From Rallus limicola (taxonomy: Eukaryota; Chordata; Aves; Gruiformes; Rallidae), in the NCBI GenBank assembly GCA_022605955.1, contig JAKCOZ010000003.1, positions 62,149,439-62,213,438 of the forward strand: a DNA stretch of 64,000 bases, in the 5' to 3' direction. Below the pieces are notes generated by a model. It was not told the DNA's origin. It saw only the letters and a list, made by a program, of their open reading frames with translations, and did not search any database. The number at the start of each line of letters is the position of its first letter. Positions within the stretch are counted from its first letter, which is position 1. Below are positions 24,766 to 37,454 of the stretch, piece by piece. Both the position numbers and the translations under genes were made by a program.

Positions 24766-26929
24766 CATATCATGTCAGACCTCCTAAGATGCACTTCTGC
24801 AACTGCTTTTCCAGATTTAGCTGGAATTTTTCTTTCTCAGAGCGTACATCAAGATAAGAGAATATTTTCAAGTCCAGTTTCAAGGCTGGCCCTAACCATG
24901 GGCTGCTGCTGGGAATGCTGATCTCTCTTTCCCTCTTCTGCCATATTCTTCTTCCTCTGTGTTCTAACCCAAGCGATCCTGTTCTTCCTGATCCGGCTGG
25001 AAAAACAATAATCTTAAATACCATTGTCATCGTGGAGTCCTGATGGTGATATTGCATGCATGTAACAACCTATATAATTAGCAGTTCTTAAATGAAATTT
25101 AGGGAGGACTTGGCCTTTAAAGCTGCCCAGTGACCCAGCTCTCTGACCGACAACTGACTGACTCAGCAAGCTTCCTGCTCTTTGCAGGAGCAGGGAACAG
25201 TTAGGACTTGCCAAACCGTAACCATGGCACGATGGCACAAGTCTGGAGAATCAGCACTTCAGGTTGAATAACCTCTCTGAAAAAATGCCTCAAGAGTCAC
25301 TGCTCCTCTATTGGAGCTGCTAGAATAGAGCTTTCTGATTCTAGGACTGCCCTATGGGATCTCTAGGGCTGATTGAAGGACTTTTACAACCTTGATGATT
25401 TTATGATTCAGTGAATGCAGATCTGGATACTTGCTGCCTTCTGTGGGTCCCCTGGCTTGACTTTTTCATCAGTAAGAATGGAAGCAACATTCCCTGATCT
25501 GATTTGGGAAGACACAGACAGTGAAGGCAGACAGGAGCTCTGGCAAGCAGCTAAAAGAGGCAGGCAATCCCAGGTCATCGTGGAGGAGCCCTAGTATCCT
25601 TTGGATCTGAAGTCTGTCTAAACCACAAAAAGACAACTGCAGAACCAAGATGGAAGGCAAGGGCAACTAGAAACTATCTTTGCTGAGAGAAATGCAATAC
25701 AGGTCATCCAGCAAATAAGTATTTCTGTTTTAACCCTTCTTGCAAGCCATGTTTGGCTTGGAGGAGGGTCCTGCCTTCTTGTGTAAAGGCTAGATGCCGT
25801 ACCTGGAGAAGAAAGGGCTTCAGATGAACAGTAGAAAGCTGACCTCTGGTGTTGGGAGCAGAGGTACAGAAAGAGGAGAGCAAAGAAGGCAAGCTCCTGT
25901 GCTCCTGAGCACAGCTTCACAGGCTGTGTAGCACTTTGATAAGATTCACTCACTAGCATCGCTTCAGACAAATGAATAAAACCAGATGATGAATAAAAGC
26001 AACATGTAGCAACAGGCTTCAATGCTTGGCAGGAGTATTGCTGTTTTCATTTCTGTGCTTTCATATCAGTTCTTCCTCCACAAAGCATCTAATCAGCCAA
26101 TTCTGACAGCAGAAAATTAATGGTTTCCTTCAGAGAGCCACCTCATGATGCCAGAGAGCACTGCGGGATTGTTTGTAAATATTTGATTAGAAAAAACAAG
26201 TAAAATTGGCATGAAAACATACAAGAATTAATGCTGTGCCACTATCCAACAGGGATATTTATAGTACAGAGGTGATGCCAGCCAACATTAACACATGTGG
26301 TACTACACCAAATGCCTTCACCAGCAACTCTGGAGGTACAAAGCCAGCATTCCCACAGATCCAGTCTGTAAACACCTGACTGACAGGAACTGACACAGTT
26401 TCCAAGGGATACATTGGGTGTTTTGCTCTGCTCCATCTCTATGCAGCACACAAAAGGGCAAAAGCATCCTCAGAACCTTTCTGTCTTTGCCAAACAAAAC
26501 AGTGGACCAGGCTCAGGGTGGGAATGAGCCCTGCTTCCTTGGTACTCAGTGTCCTCTGAAAATCTCCCAACAAGGAGCAACATTCGTAACTGGTCATTAA
26601 CCCAGGCATGTCTTCCTGTGGGTATTTTCATGCAACAGAACCCTATTTTGGGGAGGTGTTGTCCTATGGGAGTCTCTTGAAAGAGAAGGACATAGGTAGG
26701 GCATAATCTGTGATGAGCTTCAAGGCCCTCTGCATGCACATCCACACAAGGAATTAAAAGGTCCCTGCTGACATACTGCAGCACAAACACAGGAAAAGAG
26801 ACTCTCCTCCAGGAAGGATGTGTCCTTCCTTGTCCACTTGACTGAAGTGGGAAATCTCTCATCTGGTTTCCAGTATGAGCCCTGTTGTTTACTTCTGGAT
26901 TTCAGGTTTGGAGATGCTACAGACCTTCT
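24766..26929. other. DNAI1 long intron, no gene recognised
   Basis: A decayed CR1 tail at 25330-25412 is the only recognised item. A 134-codon minus frame (25618-26022) has no recognisable domain. Confidence 0.5.
25330..25412 (+). mobile_element. Decayed CR1 3' tail
   Basis: The end 'aaggacttttacaaccttga' followed by 'tgattttatgattc' looks like the worn 3' end of a CR1 copy. Nothing upstream is clearly CR1. Confidence 0.45.
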
Positions 26930-27560
26930 CATAAGGGGTGTCAGGTGCAGACTTGCAGGGTTTTTCTCCATCAAGTGAGTGGAGTACCTTTTGCTGGGGT
27001 TGGTGTAGCTACAGTGCCTGAGCTGGGCCTGAGGAGAGGGACAGCCAGGTTTATTGGACTGTGTGGATCCCATGCTCTGGCACATCAGACCCACAGAGTG
27101 CAAGGCTCCAGTGGACACCAGTGCCCAGGGTACCCTAATGCCTTCGAGCCATGAAGGGGCAGAACCCATCTGGATTTCTGGAGTGACAGAGGGATCCCAA
27201 CAGTTGACTCTGCTGGGGCTGAAGTGAGTCTAACTGGGAGTGAGTGGGTAAACCACCCCACTGTGACTGGTCCAGAGGATCCATGCCCTCCAGAGAGGGT
27301 CTTTCAAAGCCCCAAAAAAGTAGTAATGGTGTTTTGGCATAGGAGCCTTGGAGATGGAGAACATTAACTGTTATCTACTTTGCCCAGTCTCTCAGAGGAC
27401 CCTCTTGTTGTGGGGTTGCTCAGAGTTGAAGAACAGCAGCTGCCAATCATTACCACAAGAGTGCACCAGTGCCAATATCGTGCCAACCAAGACTCCCTGA
27501 TCCTGTCCATAAGCTGGTATTGGTGTGTGGCATTGCTATCAATGGGTGACATCTCTCACA
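26930..27560 (+). mobile_element. ERVL pol remnant (protease to start of RT)
   Basis: Two broken frames carry ERVL pol-like signals. Around 27150-27230 is an ISGVTEGSQQLTLL-like stretch (protease side). Around 27380-27500 is an RVHQCQYRANQDSL stretch, which resembles the segment just before the RT domain in ERVL-class elements. Frameshifts and stops separate them and the RT core (YXDD) is absent. No LTR is seen next to it. The assignment is from remembered motifs. Confidence 0.6.
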
Positions 27561-27571
27561 CTTAGTAACTG

Positions 27572-27644
27572 CACTTTAAGCGGGGCACAAACCCACAACT
27601 CTGGTATTAAGAGTCCCATGCTCTACTGACTAAGCTAGCCAGGA
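27572..27644 (-). pseudogene. tRNA-Lys(CTT)-like pseudogene
   Basis: Read on the minus strand, 73 bases match tRNA-Lys: an A-box-like 'tagcttagtcagtagagca', anticodon loop 'actCTTaat' and a B-box-like 'ggtttgtgccc'. The D, anticodon and T arms are recognisable, but the 3' half of the acceptor stem ('gcttaaag') no longer pairs with the 5' half ('tcctggc'). The T-loop GGTTCGA is changed to GGTTTGT. This indicates a decayed copy. It directly follows the ERVL pol remnant on the other strand. Confidence 0.75.
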
Positions 27645-27891
27645 TCAGTCTGACAAGCAAGTCTGACAATGCTGGGACAATCTGCTTAAGAGATAAGAGA
27701 TAGGAGCTTTGAGACACTGGTCTTAAAAGTGCCGTGCATTTGTCAGAAGCCATTAGGCAGAATTAAGCCCGTCCTAATATACAGAAAAGATTTATGGGGG
27801 CCCACTCCAGCATGATTTTATTCATGCTTTATACTTTGACTTTCATATGAAACTAGGGGATTGAGCACACCAATTTGGGCAGGAGTGTAGG

Positions 27892-28725
27892 AAGGCTCCA
27901 CAGAGGGATCTGAACAGGCTGGGTGGATGGGCTGAGGCCAACTGTATGAGGTTCAACAAGGCTCAGTGCTGAGTCCTGAACTTGGGTCACAACAGCCCCA
28001 GGCAATGCCACAGGCTTGGGGAAAAGCGGCTGGAAAACTGCAGGGCAGAAAAGGACCTGTGGGTGTTTGCTGACAGCCAGCTGAAGACAAGCCAGCAGTG
28101 TGCCCGGGTGGCCAAGAAGGCCAGTGGCATCCTGGGATTTATCAGAAACAGTGTGGTCAGCAGGACCAGGGCAGTGATCATCCTCCTGCACTCAACACTG
28201 GTGAGGCTGCAACTCCAGTTCTGTGTTCAGTTTTAGGGCTGTGACTACAAGAAGGGCATGTAGTAGAGATGGAGCATGTCCAGAGAAGGGAACAAAACTC
28301 TGAAGGGTCTAGAGCACAGGTCTGATGGGGAGCAGCTGAGGGGCCTGGGGTTGTTTAGGCTGGAGAAGAGGAGGTGAGGGGAGACCTTACAACTCTCTGC
28401 AAGTCCCTGAAAGGAGGGTGTAGCCAGGTGAGTGCTGGTCTCTTCTCCCAGATAAGAAGCCAGAGGACATTAAGAAATGGCCTCAAGGTGTGACAGGGGA
28501 GTTTTAGATAGGACATTAGGAAAAATGTATTTACTGAATAGGTTGTGAAATGCTAGAAGAGGCTGATCAGAAGTGTTGGGTTCTCATCCCTGGAGGTATT
28601 TAAAAGATGTATGGGTGTGATGCTGAGGGACATAGTTAAGCAGCAGACTTGGCAGTGCTGGGTTAATGGTTGTACTTGTTGATCTTAAAGGTCTTTTCCA
28701 ACATAAATGATTCTACAATTCTAAA
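27892..28725 (+). mobile_element. CR1 LINE, 3' part
   Basis: This is a long sense CR1 copy. It begins at 'gatctgaacaggctgggtgg' and runs through 'gaggttcaacaaggctcagt', 'gcagaaaaggacctgtgggt' and the KNSMASR-equivalent segment (GFIRNSVVSRTRAVI) to 'gtcttttccaacataaatga' and a worn tail. The frame breaks near 28236 and further stops follow. It starts about 250 bp after the tRNA-like pseudogene. Confidence 0.9.
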
Positions 28726-30870
28726 CCAACACTGCAACAGCCAAACATTAAAATCAAATTGATGTGCGAATCTACAGTTCCTTCCAACAAACAAGGAAAA
28801 ACTTTATGCTGTAGTGCAGAAATCATTGCATGCCTTCCAAATTAAAACAGTGGGCTGATTCTGATCTTGTTTATGTGAACAGAAATTAGATATATTCCAT
28901 AGCCAGACGTGCTGGTAAGCCTATGCCAGAAATCAGAATACAACCTCATGGCATTTTAGATGTTGCCTGATTGTCCCTTCTTGCCCAACACAGAAAATAC
29001 CAGTAAGGTGTGGTCATCCAAACTGACAGAAGGCTTTCATAGCCCAGTTATCTCAGCCACAACATGTGCTTTTCATAATTCCTGCTCTGCAGCTTTTTGA
29101 CCAAACTGACAACATTTTCTTTTTCCAATTCAGCTGAAGGTCATGTTCCCTCCTTTCTCTTAACTAATTGTGTAGTTATGTAAATACATGTGTTAAGTAA
29201 AAGAAAAAATGCATTATTAATTGTGCAAAGGCAGCCAGTGAGGTTTAGAGAAAACAGATGATTCAAGAAATAATAGAATTCAAATTGTGGAAAACAATAG
29301 CTTGTTAAAATGTGAATCAGCTAGTGGTCAACACAGAACATGGTCCCAACTGACTGTCATTTGTAAATTAATTGAGATTTGCTTTTGGTGGCACCTATCT
29401 TGAGAGGCCAGTTGTTATATACTGTAGCACAACCCAAGAAACAGCATTACAGTCTTAGTATTCAGCCCAGGAATACATACTGTCAGCTGTAATACCATAT
29501 GCAAGAAACGATAAGAATTTGTTTCAAAGAAGAAAAGGAAATTGCAATTTTCAGAGCATGCTGTGAAGTCTGGAAGGATTAGAGGCTGTCAGAGATCCTG
29601 CAGTACAAGAGGCATATAGGAAGAAGCTAAGCTCTGAGGCTTTTAAAGTATGGGAGATCCCAGTGGGGCTTGGGGTTTGGTTGGAAATCTTGAAAAACCC
29701 TTTTGCAAATTTGAAAATGAAGTTCAAACTTTCCTTTGCAAAACTTAATTAATTCTTCTCAGTGGGTATCAGAATTTAGAAAATTGTATTTAAAAAAAGA
29801 AACATAAATAGCTCAGCCAGAACAACAATCTAATAATTAGAGATAAAATGAAATGCTTTAAAGGAAGAAAATGAACAGCAAGGAGCATCAAACTAGCAAA
29901 GCTGGACCAGACGCATGGTTTACCACTGATTTCCTACTGTATTCCAAGGATCAGAGTGGAGCTGTGAGCTGGTCTCACAAGACATGAGAAATATCAAAAG
30001 CTGCACGTCATTGGATCTGCACAGCTATGAACCCACTGAGGTTCTTCCCAGATCACACAAGTCCATTTACTCCATTTACTACTGCTGCTGCCTTCCTGAG
30101 GGGACACTGCTTAGAGAGCTATGCAAGACATCCAAAGAGACAGGAGTCAGTTCCTGCAAGATTATCAGGAGTGTTGCAATAGCAGGAGTGTTTCTTTCCC
30201 AAGCATCAGAGTCATTATTTAAACACAAATTCTGCTTTTGCTTTGTTCCAGAACAAAACATTGCTAGCCCTCATGGCAATAAAGGAAAGTTTTAACAGAC
30301 CACAGATTGCACCTTGAAACCAGAGCAGGCAAATGAAAAGAAGTCAAGCTTTATCATTTATAACTATCTCATGATTTTGAGAGCCTGCTTTGCAATCTTT
30401 AAACAATCAGACATGGTGATACCATACCACCCTCAGGGAAAAATTTCCTAACTACCAAAGAAGTTTTTCCTACTCTCTGAAACATGAACTCCCAATGCTT
30501 ACTAGCATTAACTTTTCCACTTCCAGTTCTTCCTGTTCTCTCACTTTCTTAAGTCAAACAGCTTTCTGCTGAAGACATTACAAATCCTTACACTGTATCC
30601 AAAACAATTTAAAATACATTTTTTTTATCACAGAAAAAGACATACATATTTCATCATTCCCTGTTCCCATAAATTCTGTCACATGGACCACCTCAGTAAT
30701 CTGGTTATTTTACTTTAAGGGCATCTATCAAAAGAAACAACTAGTAAGTATACTTCTTAAGTTGCTATATACAGAAATTTTCCTTGGAGTTTTTTGTAAT
30801 AAAAATTATTTACATGCATGCCTTGCCTTTAAGGGTGACTGTGGCATGCAGTGTAGCAAGGGGCAGATCG
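28726..30870. other. DNAI1 long intron, AT-rich, no gene recognised
   Basis: AT-rich sequence with short frames only. Nothing else seen. Confidence 0.5.
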
Positions 30871-31540
30871 CAGAATCACAGAATCACAAGGTTGGAAAAG
30901 ACCTTTGAGATCATCAAGTCCAACCATTCCTGTCCTAAGATAAACCATATCCCTAAGTACTTCATCTACCTTTTTTGAACACATCCAGGGGTGGTGACTC
31001 AAACCCCTCCCTGTGCAGCCTGTTTCAGGCCCAAACAACTCTTTCAGTAAAAATTTTTTTTCTAATATCTAATCTGACCCTGCCCTGGGGCAGCTTTGTG
31101 CCATTTCCCCTTGTCCTGTCACCTGTCACCTGGCTGAAGAGACCATCGCCCACCTCTCTGCACCCTCCTGTCAGGTAGTTGTAGGCAGTGATAAGGTCTC
31201 CCCTCAGCCTCCTCTTCTCCAGGCTAAACACCCCCAGCTCCCTCAGCTGCTCCTCACAGGATTTGCCCCCCAGCCCCTTCACCAGCCTGGTTGCCCTTCT
31301 CTGGACTCGCTCCAGGATCTCAATGTCCTTCTTATGGGGAGCAGCCCAGAACTGGACACAGCACTCGAGGTGCAGCCTCACCAATGCTGAGTACAGGGGC
31401 ACAATCACCTCCCCAGACCTACTGGCCACACTGTTTGTGACACAAGCCAGGATGCCATTGGCTCTCCTGGCCACCTGGGCACACTGCTGCCTCATATTCA
31501 GCCTGCAGTCACACAACACCCCCAGGTCCTTTTCTCTGAT
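30871..31540 (-). mobile_element. CR1 LINE, 3' part with open RT frame
   Basis: This is an antisense copy of the same CR1 subfamily as 243-894. The tail is 'cagaatcacagaatcacaag'. The frame is open for about 170 codons ([31 protein letters not shown]). The two proteins differ at only a few positions over their shared length, so both insertions are relatively recent. It ends at the 'ccaggtccttttctctg' truncation point. Confidence 0.92.
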
Positions 31541-34263
31541 CAAGTCACAGAGAGCAGTTATGCAGGGGACATTCTGTGTGCTTTATGCAGTGTGCTCATG
31601 GTGACAGCATACCGCACTATAATCTGGCTCTGGGTGTCTGACTGGCATGCAGGCTGCTCACACTGCTTCATACAGCAGCACTGCATAACTCTCATTCTCT
31701 GCATAGCTTCTTCTACACGACCAGCATTTTGGTATGGGAGTAATTAGGCTCAGAAATAAAGCGATGGAAGTGGAAGTTGGGTTAATAGCTATTCCATCTG
31801 GCCAATGTGCTGCCGACAGTCACACCGCTGCTCATTATGCCTGTGCAGAAGGTCTGATGATGAGCTCTGCAGACCACACATACAGTGATTTATCTTCTCC
31901 CAGTCCGAGTTAGAGGAGATGCCCACAGACAGAAGTATTGTCACAATATAAGGTAATCTAACCCAAACAAACTGATTGGAGCGGCATGTTTGACAGTACT
32001 TAAGCATTACAACTGAAAGGCATAAAGATTTATCTCAAGCCAGTGTACCCACTAGGTTTCAGGCCCACAGCAACAAGCTCATTAAGGATTTCTGCAGCAC
32101 CTTCCACATCGAAGGGCAGGAACAAGGATGTTTTCTATAGCAACCCCCTCTCTTTCACAAAACACCTCTCTCTCACTCCCAGGGAACTGCTTGCCAAATT
32201 ACAGACTCCAGGGATTCACCATTAAAGTGCCTCCTTAGCTTGACAGACACTGAATGCCACTGAAAAATGCCTATCACCCGTTCATATCTAAGCCTGCAGC
32301 AGTTAACTGCAAGAAAATCATAATGGGAAATTGTACAATCATTAAGTTTTTCAAGAGCAACACTTCACTACTGAGGCTGCATTCCCACAGTCACAAAAGA
32401 TTAACAATAGCTCTATATTCTTACCAAGGATTTCAAACCTCCTAAGCTTTAATAGTGCTGAACTGATTAACCGCAGTAAAATATGCATTAGGTGATAAAT
32501 AAAACTTATGGAGTTTTTGGAGTTCCTTGTCTGTGTGGCTGATTTCACAACCACAGTTACATTTGAGAAAGAGAGGAAGTGGAAAGACCTCAGGTCACTG
32601 GATCCAGAGGCTTTTCCTGGCAGGCAACCAGAGCAAAAATACAGCATACCAAACTGTCCCTTAATCTAAGATATATGCCTGCACTAGCCTGCAAGAACTC
32701 TTATGCATTCTTGACATTTATCAGCCCTGATATACTCATGGAGCATTGTGGAGGCTAAACAGATCAATTCATTTAGTTTTCCCTTGCTGGAGGCTCTGGA
32801 ATCCCTCTGACAAAAGTGCCATATAAATCTGGATTATTGTCAGGTAAAAGGATTTTGCAAGATTCCTACCCTTGGTCAATCTACCCGTGTTAGTGAGCCT
32901 CAGCCTTGAAGTCCTATCATAAAGAGTTAAATCAAGGCCAGATCTTTGGCTTTGCTGCTGTGATCCCTCAGATAGAACTCAAAGCACTCAGATTAAGAAA
33001 TCTGCTTTGTAGCCCATATCAAGGTTTTAGCAATGAAAAGTAAAGCAAACAGAAGAATACAAATTCCTTTTAAGTTCAAGTTAATAAGGAAAAAAAATTA
33101 AGCATCTAGCATAAATAAATACATTCTCTCTAAATAATGTTGGCTTGTGTTTTATCCAGACTTTACTTTGCTATTTATCTACCTAAATATTGGATTATCA
33201 AGGGAACAGAGTATATATGTTGGGGCTGGTTGCAGGGATCACTGGCTGCTCACTAAGAGCTGGAGAGCTGATAGCCTAGCACCATAATACATGCAGCAGT
33301 GTAGGGCCCTTGGCAGTCAGGGTTTGTCCCAGTGCTTTTGAGAATTGATGCTGGTGAGGGTGGTCAGGGCCCCTAGAAACTTTTTGCTGGTTAGAGTGTG
33401 AAAAACAGACTTGATCCCAGGACTTGCTATGGAAAAGCCAATAACAATAATGTAGTCTAGTATTTGGTGGAAACTGCAAATACAAACCCAAACAAATAGT
33501 GCCTGGCTAACAGAAAATAGGGATAAGAACATCTGTATTTCTGATAATGAATCTTTAAAATAGAGTGTCAAATGATATGCTGAAGAGACAGCATTGTAGA
33601 GCTGTTTGCCTATTCTCAATATCTTCCCTTCCTGAGTCAAGGGGTCCCTGAGTATAGACAGGTGGGAAGTCTTGGCAGATGCTCATCACAAGACCATCAC
33701 TCTGAATTTGAGAGCAAAGAGGATTAGCCCATCCCTCCTTTATTTTTGTTGTGCAAATGCTAAAAGAAGACTTCCCACAGTACATAGCTGTTTCCAGGGA
33801 CAAAGCTAAGAAAGGGAAGGTGTCAGACTGCCTGTTTCAAACAGGTAAGACTCTATTGCACACAAACATTTAGTCCCCTGTGGATAGAAATGCACTAATC
33901 GAACTAACTGGGCTAGAGAGAGCTAAGTGGGAGGAAGTTAATGGGCTGCAATGCACCAGAGACATAACAGGGTGGCTGAGCTGCTCCTTTGATCCCCAGG
34001 CTCTAAAAATCTGTTAATACATTTTTTTTCTCCAAACACATCAGCAGAGCTCTTTACTATGTCATGCTTTACAAAATGCTACAGCAAAAGATGATGTTAT
34101 GAGTTGATTTTTAAATTAAATTAATTAAAAGGTTAAGGCTAGGAAAAATTAGGCAATACTTACAGAATTAAAATTACAATCAGTAATTAAGTCACCAACT
34201 GAAGTTAATTTTTCATATGATTCACTTAATTTATTACACTTATTAGGTTATATTTACTAACAG

Positions 34264-34292
34264 AATTGACAGTATAATAGGTACTGTCAATT
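34264..34292. repeat. Perfect 11-bp inverted repeat
   Basis: AATTGACAGTA, 7-base loop, TACTGTCAATT. Confidence 0.93.
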
Positions 34293-35935
34293 TTACACTC
34301 CCAGAGCTTGTATGTGTGGTAAAAGATATTTGTTATTTGGAAAACAGATTTTAAAGTGTTGTAATTTTCAGTGTAATTACATTTAATTGACCACAATTAG
34401 TTATCTCAATAAACCAGATGTATGATGGCTTAAATTTCTTACACTGATTCCACTAGGGAGGTTTTGCAAAGACTGTCAGACCATGGAAGAGGATACAGAC
34501 ATTTTGCAAATTAACTGTAAAGCCTCCAACATGAGAGAGTACAGACAGCAGCCTCTAAAAAAGGTAGAGAAGTTAATAAATCAGACTTCCAAAGAATATA
34601 AGGTATAAAGAACATAAGCTTTTTTTGACATTAAATCTTGTTTTAAATTTAAGAAAAAATATGTCTGTGAGAGATCAAAACTTAGAGAAAAATAGCACAT
34701 CTTTAAAAATTCCACTTTTAAAAATTTCCAGGAGTTGGGAATGTACCACATGCCAAATTAATTGTTCTCAATTACCCATATGCTGTTAAAAAGCCATGTT
34801 TTTTCTGGCCTGAATTTATGCAGTTCCAACTCTTTGATTTTCTTACATCATTTGTCTGGCAAATTAAAGGTCCATTTGTTACATGATCTGCTTTCCCAAC
34901 ACAGGGAGTTATCAGACCAACTACCTAATAAGCTTTTCTTTGACAAGCTGAACAAACCAAACTCCTTGAATTAGTTTCCCAGGTCAGTAGTCTTGTGCTT
35001 GGATCATTCCTTCATTCTTTTCTTTGAGTCCTTCCCAGTTTATCACCCTCCGTCTCAGCATGTCAGCAGCAGTGAGCATGCCTTCCCAGGGTGGTCATTC
35101 CAGCACTAAATAAAAAATGCTCTTTTAGCCTCTCAGTTCCTCTGCAACACCCCCCTATGGACCCAAGGATCTCTGATGCAATGTAGCACTGGAGTTTCAT
35201 CAGAAGCTTTTTTTAAAAATCAGTGGTCTTCAAAATAGGGCTCCCCCTGTATGGTGACATGGCTTGAATTTCTTTGAACGTGTTCTTGGACATTGGAACA
35301 CAGATTGATGCCTTGTATTGTGCTACAAAGGCATCTAAGCCACTCTTTGATCTGATTGTTCCATTTCTTACCACCTCACAGATATTTGTGGCATCAAAAC
35401 ATTTTACCAGTGGTGATTTTCTGTTTATTTCTTCTTCATAGATGAAAACACAGATTAGCATTAGACCTAGTTATTAATGACTTTTGATATGCTTGCCTCA
35501 GAGGCATATGATCGCTATATTTTATTTCCTGCCTTTTTTTTTTTCCCCAGCAGACTCTTTTAATTAATACAGTGTAGTCATGGAAAACTCCTTACAGCTA
35601 TAAAAAAGTCACATAGCAGAAACAGCACTCACAAATTAATATACAACAGGGCCATGTCCTCCAGGGTCTACCTTTTTGACTGTTGGGGCACTCAGTGTCC
35701 ACACAAATGTTCTTCAACAATTCACAACATTTCCCTTTTGATTTTTTCTCTGTGCTTTTTTCACTGATGTTTGTTCTGCATAGTGATATTCCCTTACAGT
35801 AACAATTTTGCAGAGCACTTAGTGAAACTTCAGTCTCTCTGGTATAACAAATATAAACAAAATCACAGATGACTAAGAAATTATGTTTTCATTCTGTGAT
35901 CAAGTATTTTTTTTTTTCCTCAATGTAAATTAACT

Positions 35936-35979
35936 ACTAATTGTAGTTAATTGTCCTAATTAGGACAACTACAATTAGT
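35936..35979. repeat. Near-perfect AT-rich palindrome
   Basis: ACTAATTGTAGTT-AATT-GTCCTAA is followed immediately by the inverted copy TTAGGACAACTACAATTAGT. The 20-bp arms match perfectly apart from a 4-base AATT bulge in the left arm, and there is no spacer. Confidence 0.93.
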
Positions 35980-36024
35980 AACTGGCATCACCAGCATTTG
36001 CAAACGGTGATGATCTTTTACCTT

Positions 36025-36778
36025 CATGAGAACAAGGGTCAGGTCTGGCATCTGGGGAAGAACAACCCCAGGGACCAGCACAGGCTGGGGACTGGCCTGT
36101 TGGAGAGCAGCGCAGGGGAGAGGGGCCTGGGGGGGCTGGGGACAGCAGGATGACCATGACCAGCAATGTGCCCTCATGGCAAGAAGGCCGATGGCACCCT
36201 GGGGTGGATTAGAGGGGGGTCGTTAGTAGGCCAAGAGAGGCCCTTCTCCCCCTCTGCTCTGCCCTGGTGAGACCACACCTGAATAGTGTGTCCAGTGCTG
36301 GACCCCTCAGCTCAAGGAGGACACAGAGCTCCTTGAAAGAGCCCAGCACAGGGACACCAAGATGATGAAGGGAGTGGAACCCCTTCCTTATGAGGAGAGG
36401 CTGAGGGAGCTGGGCCTCTTTAGCCTGGAGGAGACTGAGGGGTGACCTTATGAATGTTTATAAATATGTAAAGGGTGAGAGTCAGGAGGATGGAGCCAGG
36501 CTCTGCTCAGTGAGGGCCGTGACAGGACAAGGGGCAGTGGGTGCAACTGGAGCAGAGGAGGTTCCATGTGAATGTTAGGAGGAACTTTTTCCCTGTGAGG
36601 GTGACAGAGCCCGGGGACAGGCTGCCCAGAGAAACTGTGGAGTCTCCTTCTCTGGAGATACTTAAAACCTCCCTGGATGTGTTCCTATGGGATTTAGTCT
36701 GGGTGATCCTGCTCTGGCAGGAGGGTTGGACTAGATGACCTTTTGAAGTCCCTTCCAACTCCTAATGTTATGTGATAC
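36025..36778 (+). mobile_element. CR1 LINE, 3' part
   Basis: This is a sense CR1 copy from 'atgagaacaagggtcaggtc' through 'ggacacagagctccttgaaa' and 'ggctgagggagctgggcctc' to 'cttccaactcctaatgttat' and a 'gtgatac' end. It is unusually G-rich at 36110-36240 (four to six G in a row several times). The frame is broken. It lies 46 bp after the palindrome at 35936-35979. Confidence 0.9.
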
Positions 36779-37454
36779 TCACAGTACAAATATCCAAGCC
36801 ATCAATAAACAATACATTCACAGGTAAAGGGAAACACCCAGCCACCACGGTGGCACAACACAGTTTTCAAACCTGTTGTCAGAAAATCAGAATGAACCTC
36901 TTGTGTCTCTTACCATTTAAGTTGTGTTTAATTTTCTCAAATTCAGATCAGTTCTGGGCACATGCCTCTGAACCTACATGCTGGGATCTGTTATAGCATT
37001 TTATTGCTTTATACAGATGTTTCCACATGAAAAAATGAATTCAAACTTAACCTTCTTTTTGAGGTGTGTGGGCAACGTGAATCTCTTACTGGCCTTTTGT
37101 GGTACAGGTGGGGTCCCAAAAGGCTGAAGCTCACTGCTGAACTCACTCCAGCACACAGGACATTATGTGACTGGGGAGCGTGCCATCCCACCACCCACCT
37201 CTAGCATAGACCCCTCACATGAATTGCATGTGCACACAGCATTGTACAAGACAAAGAATTTCATCTAAGCAATCCAAAATGCTTTTTCTCTCCCTGACAA
37301 GGTCTTTGATCTCTATTCTCAATATAAAAATAAACTGATGTAGCTTAGAGACAGATTACCAGGGTACTCTCCTCCCAGAAGTCTTCTCTGCCTGTGCTGG
37401 GAACATAATTTAAATATATAAACATCTCCAAAGCCACCTGAAAGAGACTTCCTG

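Larger units (their letters stand above)
31541..36024. other. DNAI1 long intron with hairpins
   Basis: Very AT-rich at 33050-34700. It contains the inverted repeats at 34264-34292 and 35936-35979 and a minus open frame at 35213-35461 without recognisable domain. Confidence 0.5.

Noticed and set aside
25618..26022. 134-codon minus-strand open frame.
   Set aside because: Ser/Cys/Leu-rich translation without domains, starting from a non-conserved position in intron sequence; treated as chance.
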